This document shows positions 48,752-56,615 of a DNA stretch of 64,000 bases, in pieces. Location of the stretch: assembly GCF_013373795.3 (NCBI RefSeq), contig NZ_CP088022.1:2852001-2916000 (forward strand), given 5' to 3'. The notes beneath the pieces were generated by a model. It was not told the origin of the DNA. It saw only the letters and a list, made by a program, of their open reading frames with translations, and did no database searches. Position 1 is the first letter of the stretch. The number at the start of each line of letters is the position of its first letter. The stretch comes from Bradyrhizobium quebecense (GTDB taxonomy: Bacteria > Pseudomonadota > Alphaproteobacteria > Rhizobiales > Xanthobacteraceae). The position numbers were made by a program, and so were the translations under genes.

Positions 48752-48878
48752 GGTGCCTCCTCGCGGATTGGTCTTGTCAGGCTGAGCCAACCTGCCAGTC
48801 CGCGCGCACCGTCGGCAAGCCACATCCGCTCGAGATCAGGGCGTGCCCCTGTTGCGACAGCGGCAAGGCGCCGCAACG

Positions 48879-48986
48879 TTGAACCTATTTCACACGGGGA
48901 CGACCCATGGGCACTGGGGATTTCAGGGCCCAGTATTCGGCGACGCCGTCTGGACGATCCATATTCCGTCCAGGCGGCGTTGTTGC
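48879..48986. ncRNA. 108-bp structured element, copy 1
   Basis: This element shares 108-bp spacing and key sequences with copy 2 at 54509-54616: TTGAACCT at its left, GGGGATTTCAGGGCCCAG 35 bp further, CATATTCCGTC, and GGCG(C/T)TGTTGC-type end. A 14-bp stem here (ACGCCGTCTGGACG / CGTCCAGGCGGCGT) corresponds to a differently paired stem in copy 2, that is compensatory change. A structured small RNA or a mobile palindromic element are both possible; a promoter has not been shown. The orientation could be either; the constant parts read on the plus strand. Confidence 0.55.
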
Positions 48987-49165
48987 GTCAGGCAAGACAT
49001 CCCGGCCGAAGCGTGGTTACCCGTGCCTGTTCACGCACGGAGAGCCACAGAAACAATCCGTGTCCTCATGTCGCGCGGATTGCTGGTGGTGTTGCCACGG
49101 CGATACAGAGATACCCTCCCAACGATGCTAACCCACCTGCATCTGAATCAAGACGGGGTTGCGTC
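48987..49165. other. Gap after structured element copy 1
   Basis: Between the cyclase start at 48751 and the small ORF at 49166, only the structured element is recognisable. Overlapping open frames here run through the palindrome and have no supporting ribosome-binding site or recognisable composition, so I do not call them genes. Confidence 0.35.
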
Positions 49166-49348
49166 GTGTCGGGATTTGATCACTGGAACGGTGCAAATAG
49201 AGCTTACGCGTCCGCCGAAGCGCCACATCTGCGCGATGAGCAGCAGCAATTTGACCGCTATCACAAATTCGACGACGCCATCCCGCGACCGTCGGAGAGC
49301 GGCTCAAGAACCGTGATCTTGGATCGCTACAACCCGCCGGCTCGTTGA
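49166..49348 (+). CDS. Small hydrophilic hypothetical protein (60 aa)
   Basis: A GTG-started 60-aa frame (SGFDHWNGANRAYASAEAPH, then DEQQQFDRYHKFDDAIPRPS, ending VILDRYNPPAR). The composition is soluble-protein-like with balanced charges, and an AGACGGGG stretch lies upstream. There is no domain that I recognise and no signal peptide. It is a weak call because the start is GTG and the gene is short. The 301 bp after it, up to the tRNA gene, hold nothing else that I recognise. Confidence 0.35.
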   Translation: MSGFDHWNGANRAYASAEAPHLRDEQQQFDRYHKFDDAIPRPSESGSRTVILDRYNPPAR

Positions 49349-49649
49349 TCTGGTCAGCGCCCGGGCGGCTGAAGTTGCGACGAGCGGAGCGCGGGGTTTC
49401 GGTCCCGCGCTTGCTCTTTCAGGATGAAAACTGACCGCGATTTGTGGATCAGCGGAGCGTCGTGATGCGCTTGTCGCTCACTACCGGCTGTTTCGGATCT
49501 CACACATTGGCAGGCCTGATCAGCGAGAGCATGTCGGGTAAGTTCGACGGACTCGTCCAAGACGCCGCCCTCTTCCTTCCATGCCCTTCCCAGACGCAAA
49601 ATCCGGGACGTAAAAAGCCTCGAAAAACCTATCAAGTCTTTGATTTAAA

Positions 49650-49726
49650 TGGTCGGGGCAGCTGGATTCGAACCAACGACCTGCAGTACCCAAAACTGCC
49701 GCGCTACCAGGCTGCGCTATACCCCG
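49650..49726 (-). tRNA. tRNA-Pro (anticodon UGG)
   Basis: The minus strand reads as a complete 77-nt tRNA including an encoded CCA. The acceptor stem pairs CGGGGTA with TGCCCCG, the D-arm is GCGCAGCCTGGTAGCGC, the anticodon stem is GCAGT / ACTGC with loop TTTGGGT (anticodon TGG, reading CCA), and the T-arm has GGTTCGAATCC. It lies in a gene-poor gap. No integrase or attachment duplication is adjacent. Confidence 0.97.
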
Positions 49727-49846
49727 ACATTTCCGAGAAGCCCCGTGGATACACGCTTCAGCCAGCGCCAGCAAGGCACCGGTGCGCGACTTCCGGCCGG
49801 GAGATCGGCAACGGTTTCCCGCCCAGAAACCGCTGGGAACAGAGAG

Positions 49847-50326
49847 CTAGTGGCCGCCGAACAGCGGGTGGCCGACCCGGTCGCCGGGCTGGATGCCGTA
49901 TTTCTGCGCAGTGCCGGCAATCACCTCGAGAACGCCCCTGGCGAGCCCCCGCGACGGAATGATCTTGGTCGACATCGGCTCCGTGTTTTCGGCGATCCGC
50001 AGGATGCGGCCGTCGGCGCGGATGAAGATCATGTCGAGCGAGATGTAGGTGTTCTTCATCCACATCGACACTTCCTGCTCCGGCGTGAAGTCGAACAGCA
50101 TGCCTTTGCCGTCCGCGAGCTCCTTCCGGTACATCAGGCCGGTCTCCTTCTCCTGCTCGGTGGTCGCCATTTCGACGGAGAAGACATGCACGCCTGACTT
50201 GGTGACGATCTCGAGCGGCTGGACGCTGGCAGCCTGCGCGGCCGGGGCCAGCAGCGCGCCGAACGTCATGATGAGGGAGGCCACGAGCCACGGGCGAAGC
50301 CGCCCAACCATGCGATCGAAATCCAT
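49847..50326 (-). CDS. DUF192-family exported protein
   Basis: A 159-aa protein with a signal peptide (RPWLVASLIMTFGALLAPAA, cleavage after AQA) and the DUF192 core: EKETGLMYRKEL, MLFDFTPEQEVSMWMKNTY and SLDMIFIRADGRI, then an AGTAQKYGIQPGDRV end. The family is exported and its function is not defined. Start chosen at the ATG 50326 (MDFDRMVGRL). Confidence 0.88.
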   Translation of the reverse strand: MDFDRMVGRLRPWLVASLIMTFGALLAPAAQAASVQPLEIVTKSGVHVFSVEMATTEQEKETGLMYRKELADGKGMLFDFTPEQEVSMWMKNTYISLDMIFIRADGRILRIAENTEPMSTKIIPSRGLARGVLEVIAGTAQKYGIQPGDRVGHPLFGGH

Positions 50327-50448
50327 CGACAAATACTCACACCGGGGAAGGTTTTCCGGCGGACCCTAACCCGATGATTGCGGCAAATGCCAGAGCCCTG
50401 GCGGCTCGCCGGCGGCTCACGTTTCCGTCAGGGAGTCCAACTCGGGGC

Positions 50449-51111
50449 TCAGTGCGACGACAGCGCCGATGGACCGGTCTCCGGGTGGATCTCGGCGGCC
50501 ATCATGCCCTTGGAGCCGGGCCCGAACCGCACCAGCACGTACTGGCCGGGGCGCAGCTCGGTCATGCCGAAGCGGCGCAGCGTCTCCATGTGCACGAAGA
50601 TGTCGGGCGTGCCCTCCCCGCAAGTCACGAAGCCGAAGCCGCGCAGCCGGTTGAACCACTTGACCTGTGCACGCTCGAGCCCGCTGGTCGCGGTCACGGT
50701 GACATGGGTTCGCGGCGGCAGCATCTGCGCCGGATGGATCGCGGCCGACTCGTCCATCGAAACGATGCGGAAGGCCTGGTAGCCCTTCGCGCGCTGCACG
50801 CACTCGACGACGAGCCGCGCGCCCTCATAGGCGGTCTGATGGCCGTCGCGCCGCAGCACCGTCACGTGCAGCAGGATGTCGGGCCAGCCATTGTCGGGGA
50901 CGATGAAGCCGTAGCCTTTCGAGGCGTCGAACCATTTGATGACGCCGGAGACTTCGACGAGGTTGGCCGCGGCGTCGCCGAGACCGGAGAAGGCATCCAT
51001 CGCCGGATCGCGCGGCGCGCTGCCGTACTCGCCTTGTGCAATCCTGCTTTGCCCAACTCCGCCTATCGGCGGTCCGCCGAGCTTCTTGGACTCAAATCCG
51101 TCCGACCCCAT
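50449..51111 (-). CDS. Tandem cold-shock-domain protein
   Basis: A 220-aa protein with two cold-shock domains: one at about 50-115 (SGVIKWFDASKGYGFIVPDN) and one at about 145-210 (AQVKWFNRLRGFGFVTCGEG). The RNA-binding RNP1-type motifs KGYGFI and RGFGFV are intact. Paired CSDs in one chain are typical of alphaproteobacteria (CspA-tandem proteins, cold or stationary-phase response). The start is taken as the ATG at 51111; a GTG at 51126 is possible. Confidence 0.9.
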   Translation of the reverse strand: MGSDGFESKKLGGPPIGGVGQSRIAQGEYGSAPRDPAMDAFSGLGDAAANLVEVSGVIKWFDASKGYGFIVPDNGWPDILLHVTVLRRDGHQTAYEGARLVVECVQRAKGYQAFRIVSMDESAAIHPAQMLPPRTHVTVTATSGLERAQVKWFNRLRGFGFVTCGEGTPDIFVHMETLRRFGMTELRPGQYVLVRFGPGSKGMMAAEIHPETGPSALSSH

Positions 51112-51322
51112 GACCCCGGACCCCACACATCAAATGCAGAGCGCCGACGTTGCGGCGCACCCTGTACACGCTGCTCTCCATGACCAACTCACTTGGACAA
51201 ATCATCTGGACGCTGCGCGAATCTCTCAACCAAAAGATAACACTCCCGCTTGCCGGGCATAGCTAAAAAACGATTCTTGCGGAACTATGAACAGGCTTGC
51301 ACAGCCGCGAATCAATCAGGCG

Positions 51323-52084
51323 TCAATTGCCTACGAATGGACCAAGCGTGTCGCCGATGTCATGCCGGATCACCAGGTCGGCGATGTCGTCCTGATCGGT
51401 CGGCTCGTTGTTGATGATCACGAGCCGCGCGCCGCTCTCCTTCGCCATCATCGGAAAGCCTGCAGCGGGCCAGACCACCAGCGATGAGCCGATCGCCAGG
51501 AACAGGTCGCAGTGCCTTGCGAGTTCCGCCGCGCGACGCATCGCATCCTCGGGCATCGACTGCCCGAACGAGATCGTCGCAGTCTTCACCGGATCGCCGC
51601 ACTCCGCGCAGTCGGGCGCAGCGCCGTTCTTGTCGAAGTGCAGCTTCACCGACGCGAGGTCGTAGTCCTTGCCGCAACCGATGCAGCGGGCGTAGGTGGT
51701 ATTGCCGTGCAGCTCGATGACGTCATCGGCCTTGAAGCCCGACGCCTGATGCAGATTGTCGATGTTTTGGGTAATGATGCCGGGAACCTTGCCGGCCCGG
51801 TAAAGCGACGCGAGCGCACGATGCCCGCGCCCCGGCTTGGCGGCCGCAAATGTCGGTTCCATTGCCAAGCGCCGACGCCATGACTCGTCGCGCGCTTCCT
51901 GACTGGCCACGAACTCGTCGAACGGGATCGGCCGGTTGCGCGTCCACAGCCCGCCAGGCGAGCGGAAGTCGGGAATGCCGCACTCGGTGGAAATACCCGC
52001 CCCGGTGAAGGGCACGATCGACGATGCCTCGGCAACCATGTTGCCGAGCCGCTCGACGCCGCTACGTAGATCCTTTGCAATCAC
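51323..52084 (-). CDS. NAD-dependent protein deacylase (Sir2 family)
   Basis: A 253-aa sirtuin with GAGISTECGIPDFRSPGGLW, TQNIDNLHQASGF, the catalytic His in IELHGN, and a zinc-binding CxxC pair (CIGCGK and CAECG). It removes acyl groups from lysines using NAD. The start is assigned to the GTG at 52084 (VIAKDLRSGV), giving the normal family length; an upstream TTG would give a non-conserved extension. Preceded by a 196-bp gap with no gene. Confidence 0.9.
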   Translation of the reverse strand: MIAKDLRSGVERLGNMVAEASSIVPFTGAGISTECGIPDFRSPGGLWTRNRPIPFDEFVASQEARDESWRRRLAMEPTFAAAKPGRGHRALASLYRAGKVPGIITQNIDNLHQASGFKADDVIELHGNTTYARCIGCGKDYDLASVKLHFDKNGAAPDCAECGDPVKTATISFGQSMPEDAMRRAAELARHCDLFLAIGSSLVVWPAAGFPMMAKESGARLVIINNEPTDQDDIADLVIRHDIGDTLGPFVGN

Positions 52085-52352
52085 TGGGGATGATCCGGTT
52101 GGCCGGCCGCGACTATAGCATGGTCGGCGCGATTGCGAGCTCAACCAATCACGCGAGCGATCGGCGGTGAGGCCGCCGTGATCGGGTTACGTTGGCGACC
52201 TGCTCCGCCGGCGCGTCAGGCTCGTCGCTGTTGCGCTGCCTTTTCGGCTGCCTTGGCTTCATCACAATCCTGCAAAGCCTGCTCCGCATTGACGCCCAAT
52301 TCACTGATGCCAATGCGCGGCGGGGATAGGACCATGACGAAGAGGATGGGCA

Positions 52353-52514
52353 ATGGCCGATCAGAAAGACAGTGCCGCGCGCGAGCGCGAAGAGATCGTC
52401 GCACGCGTTGCCAGCTTCCGCGCGACGCAGCAGAAGTTCGAGCGCGATCGCCAGGAATATTACGACAACACGCTCGGTAATGTCTGGAGTGGATTGCAGC
52501 GCAAGACCGCCTGA
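52353..52514 (+). CDS. Small hydrophilic coiled protein (53 aa)
   Basis: A 53-aa frame with a heptad-like, highly charged sequence (MADQKDSAAREREEIVARVA, then FRATQQKFERDRQEYYDNTL). AGAGG lies just upstream of the ATG. The amino-acid use is coherent, with no stop or rare bias, and the gene is in an otherwise empty stretch. It looks like a real small protein, function unknown. Confidence 0.6.
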   Translation: MADQKDSAAREREEIVARVASFRATQQKFERDRQEYYDNTLGNVWSGLQRKTA

Positions 52515-52596
52515 TGCCGCGCCGACCGCGTGCGCTCGCCGGACGATCGATGCCAACGCGCATCCGCGCGATCACACCATGGCGCGCAGTTGAGAA

Positions 52597-52621
52597 AGCC
52601 CGGAGCGATATGCTCCGGGCT
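52597..52621 (-). terminator. Rho-independent terminator
   Basis: On the minus strand AGCCCGGAGC / GCTCCGGGCT (10-bp stem) is followed by TTCTC. It lies 9 bp after the stop of the Tyr-rich protein gene and is its likely terminator. Confidence 0.75.
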
Positions 52622-52629
52622 CGTCGCCG

Positions 52630-52911
52630 CTACCAGTAGTGGCGATAGTAGTGGTGCCGATAATACGGGCGATAGTACGCGTAGGGACCAGGGCCGTAGT
52701 AGCCATAGTAGCGCGGGCCGTAATAATAGCCGGGATAGTAGCCGGGCCCGTAGTAGTAGGGACCATACGCGGCGGCAGCGCCCGCGGCGAGTGCGCCGGC
52801 AGCCAGACCGAAAGCCAGGCCAGGACCGATATGACGCGCCTGCGCCGGCGCACTGATCATCGTTGCGCCGACCGTCGTGACCGTTGCCAAAACTGCCAAT
52901 ACCTTTCTCAT
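52630..52911 (-). CDS. Small exported Tyr/Gly/Pro-rich protein
   Basis: A 93-aa protein: signal peptide (RKVLAVLATVTTVGATMISA, cleavage after AQA), a short hydrophobic Ala/Gly segment, then a Tyr-rich tail (YYYGPGYYPGYYYGPRYYGY). A GAGGAGG site lies 6 bp upstream. Such tails are frequent in small exported proteins of Bradyrhizobium; function unknown. Confidence 0.75.
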   Translation of the reverse strand: MRKVLAVLATVTTVGATMISAPAQARHIGPGLAFGLAAGALAAGAAAAYGPYYYGPGYYPGYYYGPRYYGYYGPGPYAYYRPYYRHHYYRHYW

Positions 52912-53097
52912 CGCAACCTCCTCACGTAAGTCCGCAAGGGTAACGCCAGCTCAATGGGATGGTTGCAGCGATGGCGGGTCCCGGGGCCCGGTGTTCCGGT
53001 TCCGCAGCCATGCTAATGCGCAAAGCTACCATCGGTTAGCGCGGGAACAAAAACACAACCTCAAGGATTACAATTACCGTGAGCGAGGTTGGCATCG

Positions 53098-53199
53098 ATG
53101 CCGGCGTGGATGGAACTACTGCTGAATGTGATGGGCTTTGCCGGCTTTATCGGCATCGCGATGTATCACAAGCATCCGAACGGGAAGCTGCCGGACTAA
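53098..53199 (+). CDS. Very small membrane peptide (33 aa)
   Basis: A 33-aa frame (MPAWMELLLNVMGFAGFIGI, ending KHPNGKLPD) forming one membrane helix with a charged tail. A GAGGT site lies 10 bp upstream of the ATG at 53098; an internal ATG at 53110 is the alternative start. Too short for a firm call, but the helix plus the short hydrophilic tail is a recurrent small-protein pattern. Confidence 0.5.
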   Translation: MPAWMELLLNVMGFAGFIGIAMYHKHPNGKLPD

Positions 53200-53258
53200 G
53201 CGCCGGGCCGCGGCTCGGCTTGCCGATTTCGGTTTGATCTCCCCCAGTTTGATTTGCT

Positions 53259-53444
53259 CTAGTTTGACCTCCGCGCCTCTCCCGCCGTGCGGACCAGCCG
53301 GTCCGCCTTCACGAGGACCTTGCCACTCTCCGGCTGCGGCCGAAGCCAGAAGCTGATCGCCACAAAGGCAGAACAGAACAGCAAGCCCACCACCATCACG
53401 CGCCGGTGGGTCGGTCTGTCAGCGCTATGGAACGATGGCATCAT
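53259..53444 (-). CDS. Small single-helix membrane protein (61 aa)
   Basis: A 61-aa protein: charged N-terminus (MMPSFHSADRPTHRRV), one helix (MVVGLLFCSAFVAISFWL), then a hydrophilic tail rich in Arg and Ala. AGGTGA lies 7 bp upstream. Function unknown. A short palindrome CTAACCCGGTAGGGTTAG (53509-53526) lies 65 bp upstream and might be an operator. Confidence 0.55.
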   Translation of the reverse strand: MMPSFHSADRPTHRRVMVVGLLFCSAFVAISFWLRPQPESGKVLVKADRLVRTAGEARRSN

Positions 53445-53685
53445 GGCGGTCACCTGCAACCATCCCTACTGCAATCTCAGGTGGTGACAACGCGATATTG
53501 CCCTTAACCTAACCCGGTAGGGTTAGCGGTGGCCCGGTAGGGCGGCGTTCGGATGCCTCATTTGTCGCGACATCCATCCACAACGATATCCCGCGCTTGT
53601 CCGCAGCAAATCCACAACCGCAACAGGTCGATTTGCCAAACAGAATGCGAAGCTTGCTGCGCACTCGTCCACAGCCTTGCCGCAA

Positions 53686-54033
53686 TCAGGCGTCGGCCAG
53701 CCTTTTCAAGGTGGCCCGGAAGCTCAGGCTGCGGGTTCCGACCAGCACGGTCCCGAACACTTCGGCCTCGTCACCGCTGAAAGTGCCGGAGAAGCCGCTC
53801 GTCACCTCCTGGCCGGCGAACAGCGGTCGGGCGAACGGGTCGGAAAACGGGGAATGCTGGTTGGTCCTGAGATACCCCTTCCAGGTGCCCTCGCCGGCCG
53901 TGTAGGCCCCGATCGACCAGAAATGCGGCCCACCGCCGATCAGCAGACCATCGCGCAGGATCAGGACGCCGCTGTCGCGGCCCCGCACGCCGTCCATCAT
54001 ATGGATATGGATCGAATAGAGCCCGTTCCTCAT
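53686..54033 (-). CDS. GrlR-like regulatory-domain protein
   Basis: A 115-aa protein resembling the GrlR beta-barrel fold: N-terminus NGLYSIHIHM, then DSGVLILRDGLLIGGG, FWSIGAYTAGEGTWKG, and a second half with FSGTFSGDEAEVFGT. GrlR was defined as a negative regulator of virulence genes in enteric pathogens, but related domains occur widely and this one need not share that role. The gene is single. Confidence 0.75.
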   Translation of the reverse strand: MRNGLYSIHIHMMDGVRGRDSGVLILRDGLLIGGGPHFWSIGAYTAGEGTWKGYLRTNQHSPFSDPFARPLFAGQEVTSGFSGTFSGDEAEVFGTVLVGTRSLSFRATLKRLADA

Positions 54034-54201
54034 CGATCGCGCCGTCCGGTCCCAAAGGCCCGCAGTATGGCGCCAAGCCGGGCGGCAGGCGAGCGGGGCC
54101 GATACCGCCCGGCCGCCGATTCGAACCGAAAGCGCGGGTCCACGCGCTTACAAATCGTTAAGAAAGCCCTGACAGGGTTCGATGGCCGGAGGGAGGGAGC
54201 G

Positions 54202-54375
54202 ATGCTCGTTTACCCCGTACCTGTCGAAGTGACGCAAGCCAGGGTGCAGCTCGTCGTCGATCAAACGGCGAAGGAGCAGCCGCGCATCATCAGCGAGGAT
54301 GTGCTCGACGTCTTTGCCGCCAAGAACAAGGCCGACCGCGATGCCGTCGAGACCATTCTCGACATCAAGGTGTGA
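54202..54375 (+). CDS. Small hypothetical protein (57 aa)
   Basis: A 57-aa frame (MLVYPVPVEVTQARVQLVVD, ending DAVETILDIKV) with a strong GGAGGGAGGGAG site just upstream. It is hydrophilic, with a beta-like N-terminus and helical C-terminus. No domain that I recognise. The good ribosome-binding site is the main evidence. Confidence 0.5.
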   Translation: MLVYPVPVEVTQARVQLVVDQTAKEQPRIISEDVLDVFAAKNKADRDAVETILDIKV

Positions 54376-54508
54376 GTTCGCAACCGGCCAACGGCGTTTG
54401 CATTGCACGCGCGGCGGCGCGCGCCGGCGCACATCGCGCGTGATCCGGGGCCCACCGCCAGGCTGGCCCTGAACGCCCCCGCAAATCCGCGCTCCCCGGG
54501 CTTTTCCT

Positions 54509-54616
54509 TTGAACCTTTTACGCAGCGGCAAGACAAAACTGCGCTGGGGATTTCAGGGCCCAGCGTTTGGCGCAGCGCTGTGGGACGAGCATATTCCGTC
54601 TACGCGGCGCTGTTGC
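54509..54616. ncRNA. 108-bp structured element, copy 2
   Basis: The second copy of the element at 48879-48986, of identical length. TTGAACCT is at its left, GGGGATTTCAGGGCCCAG starts at the same offset, and CATATTCCGTC is conserved. The stem here is CAGCGC / GCGCTG at its base where copy 1 has ACGCCG / CGGCGT, so both sides changed together. The element lies in a 787-bp gene-free region (54376-55162). Confidence 0.55.
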
Positions 54617-54651
54617 ATTTTACAAATTCAACTTTAAGTTTGGTCCCCAAC

Positions 54652-54731
54652 AGTTGACGGCTCACGCCCTGAGAGATCCCCAGTCCGTCAACTGGGAAAG
54701 CCCCGCATCCAGCCTGCGGGGCTTTCTATTT
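54652..54731 (+). terminator. Double hairpin ending in a rho-independent terminator
   Basis: A 10-bp stem CAGTTGACGG / CCGTCAACTG (54652-54661 with 54685-54694) is followed by AAAGCCCCGCA / TGCGGGGCTTT (54697-54725) and CTATTTT. The last hairpin is a convincing intrinsic terminator. Together with the structured element copy 2 ending 35 bp upstream, this suggests a small transcript of about 220 nt. Confidence 0.6.
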
Positions 54732-54814
54732 TCGGGCATGCTGGAACTTGCCGGCGCGCGCACCGTGAGATGGCTGGTTGCCGGCACGATCTCCCCAAGG
54801 CCGGCCGGCATCAG

Positions 54815-54848
54815 ACCTCGCGAGTCCACTCGCGGGGTTTGCTTTTTT
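54815..54848 (+). terminator. Second rho-independent terminator in the same gap
   Basis: Arms ACCTCGCGAG and CTCGCGGGGT (10 bp, one G-T) with loop TCCA are followed by TTGCTTTTTT. A second strong terminator in the same orientation, 84 bp beyond the first, with no protein gene between them. Confidence 0.8.
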
Positions 54849-54933
54849 AGAGGAGGTCCAACCTCGCGCGTCCTTGATTGGCAGTGATGGGCATTCGATG
54901 AGATAGAGGGCCGTGCCTCCAAGGCTCGACCAC

Positions 54934-54971
54934 GAAAGCCCCGTTCCAGAATTTTCCTGGGCGGGGCTTTC
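54934..54971. repeat. Hairpin GAAAGCCCCG / CGGGGCTTTC
   Basis: A 10-bp perfect stem with an inner CCAG / CTGG extension. It closely resembles the terminator stem at 54697-54725, but no T-tract follows on either strand. It may be a decayed terminator or regulatory hairpin upstream of the glyoxalase gene. Confidence 0.5.
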
Positions 54972-55162
54972 CCGTATCGCGCGCGGCATGAGCGTGTCGC
55001 AGTCGCTCAATGCGAAGGCTCGCGAAAGCTTGAGAACGCAGCCGCCCGGAGCGGTCGCAAAAGTCGTGCAGACCCCTGCCCCGCGCTGCGTTTTGCTGCT
55101 ATTTCTTGGTGCGTCTCGCCCGAGCCAAAACAAAATCTCTGAATTCCCAGGAGGACAAGAAA

Positions 55163-55615
55163 ATGCGCTATCTGCACACCATGCTGCGCGTCCGCAATCT
55201 CGATGTCGCGATGAAATTCTATCGGGACGCGCTGGGGCTGAAGGAAGTGCGCCGCATCGACAATGACAAGGGCCGCTTCACGCTGGTGTTCCTCTGCGCC
55301 GAGGAAGACCTCCATCTGCTCAAGTCGCAGCCGCAGACCCGCGGCGCGCCGCTGGTCGAACTGACCTACAATTGGGACGAGGAGAAATACGGCGAGGACC
55401 GCCATTTCGGCCATCTCGCCTACGAGGTCGACGACATCTACGCGACCTGTGAGAAGCTGATGAAGATGGGCGTCACCATCAATCGTCCGCCGCGCGACGG
55501 CAACATGGCGTTCGTGCGTTCGCCCGACTTGCACTCGATCGAGATCCTGCAGAAGGGCGATCCGAAGGCGCCGGCCGAGCCATGGGCCTCGATGCCGAAC
55601 ACCGGGCACTGGTAA
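55163..55615 (+). CDS. gloA: Lactoylglutathione lyase (glyoxalase I)
   Basis: A 150-aa single-domain glyoxalase I: MRYLHTMLRVRNLDVAMKFY at the N-terminus, the metal His in LHTMLRV, FGHLAYEVDDIYATCEKL, and the C-terminal DLHSIEILQKGD with the catalytic Glu. It converts the methylglyoxal-glutathione hemithioacetal to lactoylglutathione. Start chosen at 55163, supported by CAGGAGG, although frame extends upstream. Confidence 0.92.
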   Translation: MRYLHTMLRVRNLDVAMKFYRDALGLKEVRRIDNDKGRFTLVFLCAEEDLHLLKSQPQTRGAPLVELTYNWDEEKYGEDRHFGHLAYEVDDIYATCEKLMKMGVTINRPPRDGNMAFVRSPDLHSIEILQKGDPKAPAEPWASMPNTGHW

Positions 55616-55737
55616 ACGCCGCGCTGGCGCGCACGTTCCTATCCGCGCTTCTCCATCGGTGAAGCGCGGAGCGATCGCGAGGAACATGACGCTGCAGTTG
55701 ACGTTGCCTCCTCACACGAATGCGAGGAGGCGAGGAG

Positions 55738-55818
55738 ATGGGAAAAGGACTTTTGCTTTGGCTGTTGGGTGTGCCGATCCCGGTGATCATCGTGCTGTGG
55801 TTACTGTTCGGTCACTGA
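55738..55818 (+). CDS. Tiny membrane protein (26 aa)
   Basis: A 26-aa peptide that is one membrane helix (MGKGLLLWLLGVPIPVIIVL, ending WLLFGH). A GAGGAGGCGAGGAG site lies directly upstream, and a strong terminator starts 22 bp after its stop. The short hydrophobic sequence with PIP is, as I recall, repeated in other Rhizobiales genomes. Function unknown. Confidence 0.7.
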   Translation: MGKGLLLWLLGVPIPVIIVLWLLFGH

Positions 55819-55840
55819 CTGCGCTTTGACTGATATCGAC

Positions 55841-55876
55841 GAGGCTCTGCCGCATCGCGGCGGAGCCTCTTTTTTT
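55841..55876 (+). terminator. Rho-independent terminator
   Basis: Arms GAGGCTCTGCCG and CGGCGGAGCCTC (12 bp, one G-T) with loop CATCG are followed by TTTTTTT. It terminates the tiny membrane-protein transcript. Confidence 0.92.
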
Positions 55877-55961
55877 GCGCTCGGTACAATTCACCCCGCG
55901 CTTTTCCCTGACGGTTCGGCTAAGAACGCGCGCAAAGCACGACAGCGGAAAGAAACGCGTG

Positions 55962-56603
55962 ATGGACAGCAAGCCGCAACTGACGATCTGGGGCCGGCCA
56001 AATTCGGTCAATGTGCAGAAAGTGCTCTGGTGTCTTACCGAGCTTGACCTGCCCTATCATCGCATCGATGCCGGCATGCAGTTCGGCAAGAACGATCAGG
56101 CGGACTATCTCGCGATGAATCCGAATGGCCGCGTTCCGACGCTGGTCGACGGCGACTATGTGCTGTGGGAATCCAATTCGGTGATGCGCTATCTCTGCCT
56201 GGCCTATGGCAAGAGTTCGCCGGTCTATCCGCAGGCGCCGAAGGCGCGCGCCGCCATTGACCGCTGGCTCGACTGGACGCTGTCGACGCTGCAACCGGTC
56301 GAGCGCCCGCTGTTCTGGGGACTGGTGCGCACGGCGCCGGACAAGCGCGACATGGTCCAGCTCCAGAAGGACGCCGATGCCGCGGGCGTGGTGTGGCGCG
56401 TCGTCGAGGCGCAGCTTGCAAGCCGCCGCTACGTCGAGGGCGATCAGTTCACGATCGCCGACATCGCACTCGGCGCCTTTGCGCGGCGCTGGTTCGGTGT
56501 CGAAGGTGTCACGAAGCCGGAGCTGCCCCATCTCGAACGCTGGTTCGGCGAGATCGCGCAGCGGCCGGCCTTCGTGCGCATCGTCGCGCCGCCGATGTCG
56601 TGA
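55962..56603 (+). CDS. Glutathione S-transferase
   Basis: A 213-aa protein with the N-terminal thioredoxin-like domain (LTIWGRPNSVNVQKVLWCLT, VPTLVDGDYVLWESNSVM) and a helical C-terminal domain (YVEGDQFTIADIALGAF). The catalytic Ser or Cys candidate lies near PNSVNV. It conjugates glutathione or has peroxidase activity; the substrate is unknown. Start at 55962 preceded by GGAAAG; the frame extends upstream but without GST similarity. Confidence 0.92.
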   Translation: MDSKPQLTIWGRPNSVNVQKVLWCLTELDLPYHRIDAGMQFGKNDQADYLAMNPNGRVPTLVDGDYVLWESNSVMRYLCLAYGKSSPVYPQAPKARAAIDRWLDWTLSTLQPVERPLFWGLVRTAPDKRDMVQLQKDADAAGVVWRVVEAQLASRRYVEGDQFTIADIALGAFARRWFGVEGVTKPELPHLERWFGEIAQRPAFVRIVAPPMS

Positions 56604-56615
56604 GCAGCAAGCCGC

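Noticed and set aside
48843..49316. A 157-aa plus-strand frame over the 48.9 kb element
   Set aside because: It runs through the structured element and lacks a ribosome-binding site and coherent composition.
53574..53673. Four TCCACA-type sequences resembling weak DnaA boxes (53574, 53597, 53608, 53665)
   Set aside because: Each matches only about 7 of 9 positions of TTATCCACA, no AT-rich unwinding region is next to them, and no replication gene is near. Probably chance.
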